Shown: positions 1 through 5,458 of the stretch, in pieces | Layout: each line of letters starts with the position of its first letter | Numbering within the stretch: position 1 is the stretch's first letter | From: an uncultured euryarchaeote | Lineage (GTDB): Archaea > Thermoplasmatota > Poseidoniia > Poseidoniales > Poseidoniaceae | Direction of reading: 5' to 3' | Assembly: GCA_937881505.1 (NCBI GenBank) | Contig: CALGEM010000036.1 | Coordinates: forward strand, 1 to 5,458 | Length of the DNA stretch: 5,458 bases | Program-made: the position numbers and the translations under genes | The notes under the pieces: model-generated | Databases searched by the model: none | The model's input: the letters and a program-made list of their open reading frames with translations, nothing else | What the model was told of the DNA's origin: nothing

Positions 1-9
1 TCGACGGTC

Positions 10-726
10 ATGTTGGCCAACAACGCGTGGTTTTCTGGGGTCATTTCACAAATGTCAGAATCCTCGTCCATCTTTTACCTCTTGGGCGTAGAAACGCTCT
101 GGCTGGCGGGCCTCATGCCGCTGGTGGTGGTGTTCCTCGGCGAAGGGTACAGGACGTTCAAGAAAAGCGCCTCCCTTCTTTCCGTGGTTATTTTCGTGGT
201 CGCCGTCATCGGCTTCATCAACTACTTCATCGACATCGCCGTCACAGACATCCTAGTCAGTTGCTACGAAACGGAATGCAAAGAATTACCCGCTGCTTAC
301 AGGGTTTGGGAGACGCTCACCACCGGCGTCCTCTCCTTCCTCTTTGTCCCCATGCTCTTCGTCTACATCTTGATTCAGTATCGACTGATCGACACCAGCT
401 CGGACGAAAACCGCAACCTATTGCGCATCATGATTCTCCTGCTCCTTCTCATCGTTTCCTCCAGCTTTATCGAGATGATTCAATCGTTGATTCCTGTGCC
501 CCAGATGGTTACCGCTTCGCTGCTGGCCATTGCTGTCGCCTTCTTCATCGGGTGGGAAGAGCGAATCACCGGTTGGTTTGTTGATGAAAGCACCGATGGT
601 GAGACCGTTTTCGGAGACAACATCCTCGCTGAATCCTTCAGTAAATTCTCGGTCATGATGTCGGTCGTCTTGGTTTACATCATCACCATCAGTTGGCTCT
701 TCGCCGCCATGGGGGTGGGTGCATGA
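10..726 (+). CDS. Six-helix integral membrane protein, function unknown
   Basis: I do not recognise this 238-residue protein. It is strongly hydrophobic, with about six likely membrane helices near residues 21-43, 54-77, 105-126, 137-160, 165-182 and 212-234. The loop between helices 2 and 3 holds two close cysteines (C85 and C90, SCYETEC) that could form a disulfide if the loop lies outside the cell. Charged stretches (SSDENRN near 130-136, EERITGWFVDESTDGE near 183-198) mark other loops. The start is uncertain. The frame is open to the window edge, so the gene may begin upstream. ATG at 10 is the first visible start, and ATG at 52 (MSESSS), 11 bases after a GGGG run, is an alternative that keeps all six helices. 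The stop overlaps the next gene's ATG as ATGA, so the two are probably translationally coupled and may act together in the membrane. The reading frame is secure; no function is proposed. Confidence 0.85.
   Translation: MLANNAWFSGVISQMSESSSIFYLLGVETLWLAGLMPLVVVFLGEGYRTFKKSASLLSVVIFVVAVIGFINYFIDIAVTDILVSCYETECKELPAAYRVWETLTTGVLSFLFVPMLFVYILIQYRLIDTSSDENRNLLRIMILLLLLIVSSSFIEMIQSLIPVPQMVTASLLAIAVAFFIGWEERITGWFVDESTDGETVFGDNILAESFSKFSVMMSVVLVYIITISWLFAAMGVGA
711..719 (+). promoter_or_regulatory. Shine-Dalgarno-like site for the coupled downstream gene
   Basis: A G-rich stretch, GGGGGTGGG, lies inside the last codons of the upstream gene. Its GGGGTG core sits 5 bases before the ATG at 723. It resembles, without fully matching, the archaeal GGAGGTG consensus. 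It supports the ATG at 723 over the in-frame TTG at 693 as the start of the second gene. Confidence 0.5.
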
Positions 727-1421
727 GCGATGAGGAAAGTCAAGCAGAATTTGATTTCTCGGGCTTTACCGAACTGCTTGACGACCGAACGAGTAACATC
801 GCCATGGTCGTGGCGTTGGCCCTCTCGGCGGTCGTTCTCGCTTACACCACTCTGGATTTGGCCAACCTCAACGAAGAGGTCCGCGGACTGGTGGAAGGGG
901 ACAACAACTGGGATGTTTCGTTTGAACTTCAATCGCTGACCTTCCAAGAAACCGTGGTCATGGTGGACGGTGAACAACGCCAACTGGATTTTGATATTGA
1001 CCCCAACGATGTCCCTGACGGGTTCAGAGTCGGTGAAATCAAAGCCATCGTCACCTATGGTGAAACATCGGGTCTTCCAGCCGACCCTGCAGATTCGGTG
1101 GCCGCCAACGTGCCCCAAACGAGCATGCAGGCACAATGGAGCGACGACAACAACACCCTTTCAGGCTCCTCAAACGATGCAAGCGACATCGAACTGCTTC
1201 TGCGCACACATCCTGGCTTCACGGGCCAATCTGTCAACGCCAGTGGTCTCAACGAGTATCAGGTGCTCCAGCCTTGGCTGATTGAAGGGCTTGGCACGGG
1301 GACCTTCTCGGTCGTCTTGGAATTGAACACACAATCTCAGCCGCTCCTCAACGACTCGGATGAAGAAATCGTGGTCAACGTGGAAGTCGTCCTGTTCAAG
1401 CCGTCGGCGACGCCGGTTTGA
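723..1421 (+). CDS. Single-pass, acidic, surface-exposed protein, function unknown
   Basis: I do not recognise this 232-residue protein. A short acidic N-terminus (MSDEESQAEFDFSGF) is followed by one hydrophobic segment near residues 25-45, then about 185 polar residues. There is no signal-peptidase-like site, so it reads as a signal anchor with the C-terminal part outside the cell. The outer part is rich in Asp, Asn, Ser and Thr and in short alternating hydrophobic stretches (FSVVLELN near 195-202, EIVVNVEVVLF near 215-225), suggesting a beta-sandwich; that fold is an inference. There are no cysteines. ATG at 723 overlaps the previous stop as ATGA and has a G-rich site just upstream; an in-frame TTG at 693 would add ten unlikely residues. 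Coupling to the six-helix protein suggests the two are partners. The gene ends 11 bases before the convergent - strand gene. Confidence 0.85.
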   Translation: MSDEESQAEFDFSGFTELLDDRTSNIAMVVALALSAVVLAYTTLDLANLNEEVRGLVEGDNNWDVSFELQSLTFQETVVMVDGEQRQLDFDIDPNDVPDGFRVGEIKAIVTYGETSGLPADPADSVAANVPQTSMQAQWSDDNNTLSGSSNDASDIELLLRTHPGFTGQSVNASGLNEYQVLQPWLIEGLGTGTFSVVLELNTQSQPLLNDSDEEIVVNVEVVLFKPSATPV

Positions 1422-1432
1422 ATCCCAACGCA

Positions 1433-1951
1433 TCACAGCATTGGTTTCCAATCTTTGTGAAGGATGTTGGCGGGAATGGGTGGCGTGTCGTCTTCCAAAT
1501 CCATCACGCGTTCTGCGAGCCACTGCATCCACTCAAAATAGGAAGGTCGGTTGTTCTTCTCTCGCCAATCCTCAATCACGCGCTTCGTTTTTTGAAACGT
1601 AACCACGATGGCGCCTGCAAAATAATCGTACATTAACTCCCAATCCAGTTCGTTTCGATAGATCATCGCCCCAATCGATTCCCAGGTCGTCATCAACGTG
1701 ACAATTTCGCCCATATATTCGCTGTGCAAGGCCTCAAACTCATCAGCGCTCAGGTTGTCGGGGGAATTGAACACGATGTGCATGCCGTGAGCGAAGGTGA
1801 TGGAATGGTAGATTTCGGTCAACTTGAAAGCAGCAGCGCTTCGACGGTCGCGTTTGAGTTGGTGGATTTGGTACCAACTGAAAATGACTGCTCCGATGAT
1901 GGTCAAAACACCGAAGACTTCTGCATACTGGGAAGCAGTCTCAAGATTCAT
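1433..1951 (-). CDS. One-helix membrane protein, DUF4760-like
   Basis: The 172-residue product has one N-terminal hydrophobic segment (about residues 10-28, ending FSWYQIHQLKRDRR). The basic RDRR just after it suggests the C-terminal part faces the cytoplasm. The rest is probably helical, with WESIGAMIYRNELDW (90-104), YFAGAIVVTFQKTKRVIEDWRE (110-131) and YFEWMQWLAERV (138-149). From memory, this layout of one helix, a WESIG-type motif and a C-terminal EW..WLAER motif is that of proteins labelled DUF4760, whose function is unknown; no comparison was run. ATG at 1951 is the first start in frame, because the frame is closed by a stop at 1991-1993. No convincing ribosome binding site precedes it (only GGGATG, 2 bases upstream). 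The gene is transcribed away from the PLP-enzyme gene, and its 3' end faces the previous gene 11 bases away. There is no clear functional link to either neighbour. Confidence 0.85.
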   Translation of the reverse strand: MNLETASQYAEVFGVLTIIGAVIFSWYQIHQLKRDRRSAAAFKLTEIYHSITFAHGMHIVFNSPDNLSADEFEALHSEYMGEIVTLMTTWESIGAMIYRNELDWELMYDYFAGAIVVTFQKTKRVIEDWREKNNRPSYFEWMQWLAERVMDLEDDTPPIPANILHKDWKPML

Positions 1952-1995
1952 GGCATCCCATTCATGAACAATCCATAGCCGTTTCTGCCACTAAG

Positions 1996-2008
1996 TTCAA
2001 TAAAAAAC
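1996..2008 (+). promoter_or_regulatory. TATA-like element in the divergent intergenic region
   Basis: The only A/T-rich stretch in the 74-base region between the two divergent genes is TTCAATAAAAAAC. Its AATAAAAAA core is 19-27 bases before the ATG at 2026. That spacing fits an archaeal TATA box whose transcript starts at or next to the start codon, and no Shine-Dalgarno sequence lies before that ATG. Read on the other strand (TTTTTTATTG) it could also serve the gene starting at 1951, with a leader of about 25 bases. The match to a TATA consensus is loose, so this is inference. Confidence 0.4.
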
Positions 2009-2025
2009 ACATTTCACTCTTGTAT

Positions 2026-3237
2026 ATGGACAAGCCGAGTAGGAGCGACCATGCACGCTTGTGGGGGCTGGAGAACGGTCGGATTTTCCTCAACCACGGG
2101 TCGTTCGGTGCCACGCCAACCGCTGTGCGAAAAGAGCAGCGGACGTGGCAGGATTTGATGGAAAACGAGCCGGTACGGTTTTTTGAGGACCTTATGCCCG
2201 GCGTCCTCGAGCAAACTCGAGTCGCACTGGCTAAGCAACTTTCCTGCCAGGCTGACGACCTCGCCCTCGTGGAAAACGCCACCTCCGGGGTGAACACGGT
2301 GCTTCGCTCGCTGGTGTTTGAAGAAGGCGATGAAATCCTCGTCCCGGACCACGCCTACCAAGCCTGTAGAAACACCATCGATTTCGTTGCCGAACGCTGG
2401 GGTGCAACGGTGGTCACCGTGAATATTCCATTCCCAATTGACCACGCCGACCAGGCCGTGGACGCCATCATGGGTGGTGTCACAGAACGAACCCGCCTGG
2501 CAATGATTGACACAGTCACGAGTCCAACTGGCCTGCTGATGCCGTTTGAGCGGTTGGTTACTCAACTTGAGGGACGCGGAGTCCACGTGCTACTGGACGC
2601 CGCTCACGGCATCGGAATGGTTCCACTCAGCCTCGATGAACTCGGGGCATCCTACACCACCAGTAACTGTCACAAGTGGCTGTGCGCCCCGAAAGGTTCG
2701 GCCTTCCTTCATGTTCGGAAGGACCGGCAAGCCGACATTCATCCATTGACCATCAGCCACGGCATGACCTTCCCCCTCGGCGACACCACGCGTTTCCGAC
2801 ACGAGTTTGACTGGACGGGGACCCGAGACATGTCAGCCCACTGCGCGCTGCCGTTCGCCATCGACCACCTCGCTACCGAGATCGAGGGAGGTTGGTCCGC
2901 GATCATGCAGCACAACCACGACCTCGCCGTTCAAGGGCGGAACATCTTGTGTGATGCCCTTGGACTCACACCACCCTGTCCCAATGAAATGATCGCCTGT
3001 ATCGCTACACTGATTCTGCCCGAAAATCAAAGCAGTGGTGGCATCCCTCTTCACGAACCAGACCCACTGCATGTGACGCTCAGCGAGAAATACGATATTC
3101 AAATTCCTGTATGGTCATGGCCTTCTCCGCGGGGACGCTACTTCCGCATCTCGGCTCAACTCTACAACAGCGAAGAGGAGTACCGCTACCTCGCTTGGGC
3201 ATTGGAGCAAGAGGGTTTTGGGCCATCCCCCCCCTGA
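2026..3237 (+). CDS. Class V PLP-dependent enzyme, isopenicillin N epimerase / EgtE / cysteine-lyase type
   Basis: The 403-residue protein has the layout of the CefD-like branch of class V (fold type I) aminotransferases, soluble PLP enzymes. FLNHGSFGATP (21-31) is the N-terminal substrate-site motif, ENATSGVN (83-90) the phosphate-binding turn, D191 in LLDAAHG the residue that pairs with the pyridine nitrogen, K217 in SNCHKWLCAPKGSAFL the expected PLP Schiff-base lysine, and R374 in RYFRISAQLYNSEEEY the likely carboxylate-binding arginine. Family members include isopenicillin N epimerase, the ergothioneine C-S lyase EgtE and cysteine/cystine lyases; the substrate cannot be chosen from sequence. 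Length is normal. ATG at 2026 was chosen over an in-frame TTG at 2020, since neither has a ribosome binding site and the ATG is well placed for a leaderless mRNA. The last codons contain a run of eight Cs just before the stop, so the exact C-terminus is less sure. The two downstream genes, 40-45 bases apart, probably belong to the same operon. Confidence 0.93.
   Translation: MDKPSRSDHARLWGLENGRIFLNHGSFGATPTAVRKEQRTWQDLMENEPVRFFEDLMPGVLEQTRVALAKQLSCQADDLALVENATSGVNTVLRSLVFEEGDEILVPDHAYQACRNTIDFVAERWGATVVTVNIPFPIDHADQAVDAIMGGVTERTRLAMIDTVTSPTGLLMPFERLVTQLEGRGVHVLLDAAHGIGMVPLSLDELGASYTTSNCHKWLCAPKGSAFLHVRKDRQADIHPLTISHGMTFPLGDTTRFRHEFDWTGTRDMSAHCALPFAIDHLATEIEGGWSAIMQHNHDLAVQGRNILCDALGLTPPCPNEMIACIATLILPENQSSGGIPLHEPDPLHVTLSEKYDIQIPVWSWPSPRGRYFRISAQLYNSEEEYRYLAWALEQEGFGPSPP
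3227..3234 (+). repeat. Eight-C homopolymer at the end of the PLP-enzyme gene
   Basis: Eight consecutive Cs encode part of the final SPP and directly precede the TGA at 3235. With nine Cs the enzyme would read on for 15 more residues and stop at TGA 3279-3281, overlapping the next gene's ATG (3278) as ATGA. With seven Cs the enzyme would be fused in frame to the next protein. The tract is thus a place for slippage or a sequencing error. Confidence 0.9.
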
Positions 3238-3277
3238 GAACCAAAGCCTTCAAGGACGGCCATGCCGAGACGCTTTC

Positions 3278-3634
3278 ATGACCTTGGTTTCAGCGCTGGC
3301 GAAAATTATCTTCAGTGGATTGATCGTGTTCACGGCCAGTGAAGTCGCCGAAAAATCAACCCTCATGGGAGCGCTCATCGTCTCCATCCCGTTTACGAGT
3401 ATTCTTGCTCTGTGGTTTCTTTACGCTGACACCAACGACACCGCTCAAGTTGCTGAAATGGCGCAAAACATCCTGTGGTTGGTCCTGCCCTCTGTGGCGT
3501 TGTTTCTCCTGCTTCCTGTGCTCATCAACAGAGGATGGGATTTCGTTCCGGCCATGTCGGCAGGGGTGGTCGCCACCGTCGTTGCCTACCTTGCCTTTCT
3601 CGCCTTGACGAACCAAGTAGGCTCCACGAACTGA
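3278..3634 (+). CDS. Small DUF3147-like integral membrane protein
   Basis: The 118-residue protein is almost all membrane, with four likely helices near residues 5-22, 28-50, 64-83 and 89-111. The second helix begins after EKSTLMGALIVSIPFTSILALWFLYADTNDTAQVAE, and RGWDFVPA (85-92) leads into the fourth. This pattern (KS..G.L...P.TS.L...WLY.DT.DT, then a PS..FLLLP..L..GW.F..A stretch) matches my memory of the DUF3147 family, small bacterial and archaeal membrane proteins of unknown function. No transport or catalytic residues stand out. ATG at 3278 was chosen over TTG at 3218, which lies inside the upstream gene and would add 20 polar residues. Only a weak GAG lies upstream, so translation may depend on ribosomes arriving from the PLP-enzyme gene 40 bases before. 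It lies between an amino-acid-type enzyme and an exporter, which suggests an accessory membrane role, but that is inference. Confidence 0.85.
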   Translation: MTLVSALAKIIFSGLIVFTASEVAEKSTLMGALIVSIPFTSILALWFLYADTNDTAQVAEMAQNILWLVLPSVALFLLLPVLINRGWDFVPAMSAGVVATVVAYLAFLALTNQVGSTN

Positions 3635-3655
3635 TGAGGAAACAAGAACAATGAA

Positions 3656-3675
3656 GGAGGTGGCCTCAAACCTCC
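3656..3675 (+). promoter_or_regulatory. Strong Shine-Dalgarno inside a perfect inverted repeat
   Basis: GGAGGTGG (3656-3663) is the best archaeal ribosome binding site in the window, but it ends 16 bases before the exporter ATG at 3680, further than usual. The GGAGGT at 3656-3661 is exactly complementary to ACCTCC at 3670-3675, with an 8-base loop. If formed, this 6-bp, GC-rich hairpin would cover the ribosome binding site. It could act as a translational switch, or be chance. Confidence 0.5.
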
Positions 3676-3679
3676 CCGT

Positions 3680-4303
3680 ATGGATACCGTGGCGCTGGGA
3701 GAACTCCTCACCCTGCTCGCCATCGGTCTCATCACGCCCGGACCCAACGCCCTCACCTGCTTTGCCCACAGCGGCATGTTTGGGCCAAAAGCCAACGTGA
3801 AGCTCATCGCCGGTATGGTCATCGGGTTTGTCACCATTGAACTGAGCGTTGGTCTACTGGTCGACGCCGTAAGCGATTCAGCCACCGCCATGACGGTACT
3901 CCATTGGATTGGCATGGTCTTCCTCGGTGCCATGGTGGTCGCCATGTTCAGGTTTGACCCCGCTTCGGTCGCCGTTGAGGAGAACATCGAGGGCGTGCTT
4001 GGATTGAAGGTCGGCATCGGCATGCAGTTTGTCAACGGCAAGGAGTGGGCCTTTGTCATCATCATGATGAGCCAGTTCATCGAGCCGTTAGGCGGCGGCA
4101 TGACGGGCATCTCGACCATCATTTTCGTCACCCTGACCATGTGCCTTGGCGCGATGATCCTCTGGACCTTTGCCGGTGCGCGACTCAATCACCTGTTCAC
4201 GGAGGGAACGGCAGGAAAGCGCATCTTCCAAGTCTGCGGCCTCTTGCTCGGTTTGTTGTGGGTCGCGTTCCTGCTGCAAGGCCCAACAGCTACAACTTCG
4301 TGA
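3680..4303 (+). CDS. LysE/RhtB-type amino-acid exporter
   Basis: The 207-residue product has the size and signature of the LysE superfamily, inner-membrane proteins that export amino acids and related small solutes. The N-terminal motif GLITPGPNALTCFAHSGMFGPKAN (16-39) is the family's conserved TPGPN segment. GMQFVNGKEWAFVI (114-127) corresponds to the mid-protein Q..NPK.W motif, with Gly for the usual Pro. About six helices are visible near 5-21, 41-63, 72-91, 122-138, 142-166 and 183-200. The substrate cannot be assigned. ATG at 3680 is the first start in the correct frame near the TPGPN motif, and no in-frame start lies closer to the GGAGGTGG site, whose spacing is long. The gene follows the DUF3147-like gene by 45 bases, so its substrate may be a product of the PLP enzyme; this is inference from position only. 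Confidence 0.9.
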   Translation: MDTVALGELLTLLAIGLITPGPNALTCFAHSGMFGPKANVKLIAGMVIGFVTIELSVGLLVDAVSDSATAMTVLHWIGMVFLGAMVVAMFRFDPASVAVEENIEGVLGLKVGIGMQFVNGKEWAFVIIMMSQFIEPLGGGMTGISTIIFVTLTMCLGAMILWTFAGARLNHLFTEGTAGKRIFQVCGLLLGLLWVAFLLQGPTATTS

Positions 4304-4313
4304 AACCACGAAG
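4296..4313 (+). repeat. Short hairpin spanning the exporter stop codon
   Basis: CTTCGTG (4296-4302) and CACGAAG (4307-4313) are perfectly complementary around a four-base loop (AAAC), and the TGA stop at 4301 lies in the hairpin. No T-run follows, so it does not look like a typical archaeal or bacterial terminator. It could affect mRNA stability or be chance. Confidence 0.45.
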
Positions 4314-4315
4314 AG

Positions 4316-4324
4316 GCTAAATCC
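4316..4324 (+). promoter_or_regulatory. Possible weak TATA-like element before the propeller gene
   Basis: The sequence GCTAAATCC lies about 21-29 bases before the ATG at 4345, the spacing expected for a leaderless archaeal transcript. No ribosome binding site is usable: AAAGG lies only one base from the ATG. The match is weak; the gene could also be read through from the exporter 41 bases upstream. Confidence 0.2.
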
Positions 4325-4344
4325 TACATGGAAATTCCAAAGGC

Positions 4345-5458
4345 ATGGGCCAGCGAACACTTCTTGTCACGCTTCTGTTACTCTCTGCCTTCCTCTTGCC
4401 GTTGATGGTCGAGGATTCGGTGGTGAACACGGCGGCCCCTTTGGATGAGCTGGCCGAACCTGCGTTCTCATCAACCAACTACAGCGTCTCGCCCACGGAA
4501 GGCTGGACCACGGGCGCACAAACGCTCACCATCACCGGGTCTGGATTCCTCGACATGGCCTTCCAAAACGTCACCAGCGACGGCGAGCCCTACACGTGGA
4601 CAACAACCACGGCCAATTACGTCACCAAGAGCGGTTTGTCGCCAACCGTTGCGGTTGACAGCAACGGCACGGTTCACATCGTCCACGTGAATTGGGACAC
4701 GGACCAGTTGTGGCATTCAACCCTCACCGGTGGGTCTTGGAACCATGATTTCATCGCCAACTGTTACGGCTGCCGCCACACCGACATGGCCGTTGACAGC
4801 AACGACAACCTCCACGTGGCGTACTACCTGAAACAGGAGAGTACCACGGGTTACCTCTACTACGCCTTCTACAACGGGACGGACTGGACGACGCAATCTC
4901 TTCAAAACAACATCCAAAACGACCAGGTTCGAATCGCCCTGGACGCCAACGACCGCCCTCACATTTCCTATTCAAGATCGGGCTACTTGTGCAACGGAGC
5001 GATGCTGAAGTACCACGACGGCTCTTCATGGGCCACGCAAACACTGGACACCTCAAACACCTATGTCGGCTGCGATTCATCCATCGCCATCGACAGTCAA
5101 GGGTATGTCCACGTGACCTACCGAAACCACAACAACATGGACCAAATGATCGTTTCCAACGTCTCAGGCCAGTGGCAGAAGTACACGGTGGACGGCGGAA
5201 GCGGCGTGGGTTACTACAGCGGCATGGCCGTGGACCACGACGATAACCTGCACATCCTTTACCGGACCAACTCAGCGGGAGGCCAGTACAAGTACGCCAC
5301 CGGCTATTCGGGAACGGCTTGGAGCAAGACGGCCTCCTCGGGAAGCAACACCTATTTCCGAATGATGACCGACGGCCTCGGCAACATTCACGGCTCGTTT
5401 TACGACGGCTCCAATGTGCGTCATCAGATGATGATGCCCGGGCAATCTTGGCAAACCT
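4345..5458 (+). CDS. Secreted beta-propeller surface protein, 3' end cut by the window
   Basis: The reading frame stays open to the window edge, giving 371 residues of a longer protein. Residues 1-22 (MGQRTLLVTLLLLSAFLLPL) are a typical signal peptide, so the protein is exported. Residues 45-70 (NYSVSPTEGWTTGAQTLTITGSGF) resemble the start of a TIG/IPT Ig-like domain but stop after about 30 residues. From W85 on, a blade motif repeats: A-[V/I]-D-S-N-x-x-x-H-[V/I]-x-Y, then G-x-x-W. The motif aspartates are at 105, 151, 200, 250, 297 and 343 (steps of 46-50) and the tryptophans at 85, 132, 181, 229, 277, 326 and 369. This is a six- or more-bladed propeller; the last copy is degenerate (MMTDGLGNIHGSF). 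Cysteines occur only at 140, 143, 216 and 243. ATG at 4345 is the only start, since a stop in frame at 4318 closes the frame. Such proteins bind ligands or surfaces or display enzymes; no specific role is visible here. Confidence 0.88.
   Translation, partial: MGQRTLLVTLLLLSAFLLPLMVEDSVVNTAAPLDELAEPAFSSTNYSVSPTEGWTTGAQTLTITGSGFLDMAFQNVTSDGEPYTWTTTTANYVTKSGLSPTVAVDSNGTVHIVHVNWDTDQLWHSTLTGGSWNHDFIANCYGCRHTDMAVDSNDNLHVAYYLKQESTTGYLYYAFYNGTDWTTQSLQNNIQNDQVRIALDANDRPHISYSRSGYLCNGAMLKYHDGSSWATQTLDTSNTYVGCDSSIAIDSQGYVHVTYRNHNNMDQMIVSNVSGQWQKYTVDGGSGVGYYSGMAVDHDDNLHILYRTNSAGGQYKYATGYSGTAWSKTASSGSNTYFRMMTDGLGNIHGSFYDGSNVRHQMMMPGQSWQT
4597..5458 (+). repeat. Array of propeller-blade coding repeats, about 138-150 bases each
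   Basis: At least six diverged tandem units follow each other, anchored on the Asp codons at 4657, 4795, 4942, 5092, 5233 and 5371. Protein similarity is clear but DNA identity is mostly lost, showing old duplications. The best DNA match is between the first two units: GTTGACAGCAACG at 4654-4666 recurs at 4792-4804, exactly 138 bases (46 codons) later. CACGTG, from recurring His-Val or Thr-Trp codons, appears at 4593, 4684, 4813 and 5110. Confidence 0.75.

Noticed and set aside
27..584. Long + strand frame over the first membrane gene
   Set aside because: It is rich in His, Arg and Pro without domain pattern, and is a shadow of the clearly membrane-type frame it overlaps.
675..1136. Open frame on the - strand opposite the single-pass protein gene
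   Set aside because: It covers a well-supported coupled gene on the + strand and shows no recognisable features or ribosome binding site.
1440..1452. Short inverted repeat ATTGG-TTT-CCAAT as a terminator
   Set aside because: Only five base pairs, A/T-rich, with no T-run after it, and it lies inside the coding end of the - strand gene.
1418..1636. + strand frame beginning at the stop of the single-pass protein gene
   Set aside because: It starts at a TTG, has no domain pattern, and lies antisense to the DUF4760-like gene, which has a proper helix and motifs.
2014..2586. 190-codon - strand frame opposite the PLP-enzyme gene
   Set aside because: The + strand frame carries all expected PLP-enzyme motifs; the - strand frame has none.
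3651..3779. Small + strand frame starting ATG 3651 (about 42 codons) overlapping the exporter start
   Set aside because: It has no ribosome binding site of its own, its composition looks like a frame-shifted exporter gene, and it has no recognisable motif.
3586..4188. 200-codon - strand frame opposite the exporter gene
   Set aside because: It is Met-, Pro- and Ser-rich in low-complexity fashion, as expected from the complement of a membrane-protein gene, and the LysE-type frame is convincing.
4471..4962. Two adjacent - strand frames of equal length (246 bases each) within the propeller gene
   Set aside because: The equal length seems to be coincidence, perhaps helped by the repeat structure of the + strand gene; neither translation shows a domain or a start signal.

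Overview
The window is almost wholly coding and most resembles a planktonic marine archaeon of the Candidatus Poseidoniales (Marine Group II Euryarchaeota) or a close relative. This is inferred from the style of the genes, not from a marker gene: moderate GC, small acidic single-pass surface proteins, a secreted beta-propeller protein with a TIG-like N-terminus, one ATGA start/stop overlap, GGAGGTG-type ribosome binding sites beside genes that have none, and a TATA-like element close to a start codon. No rRNA, tRNA, CRISPR array, transposase or integrase was seen.

Left part (1-1421, + strand): a six-helix membrane protein of unknown function, possibly cut at its 5' end by the window edge, overlaps by ATGA a single-pass, acidic, surface-exposed protein, also unknown. 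The pair is probably translated together. A gene on the - strand (1433-1951) converges on them with an 11-base gap. It encodes a one-helix protein resembling the DUF4760-type family.

Middle (1952-4303): a 74-base divergent intergenic region carries a TATA-like element. After it come three + strand genes separated by 40-45 bases: a class V PLP-dependent enzyme of the isopenicillin N epimerase/EgtE/cysteine-lyase type, a small DUF3147-like membrane protein, and a LysE/RhtB-type amino-acid exporter. They could form an operon linking an amino-acid or thiol-compound reaction to export, but the substrate cannot be read from the sequence.

Right part (4345-5458): a secreted protein with a signal peptide, a short TIG-like stretch and at least six beta-propeller blades of 46-50 residues. 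It runs off the end of the window.

The observations most worth checking are a run of eight Cs at the end of the PLP-enzyme gene, where a one-base change gives either an ATGA overlap with, or a fusion to, the next gene, and a perfect inverted repeat that could hide the ribosome binding site of the exporter gene. No clearly new multi-gene system is visible.
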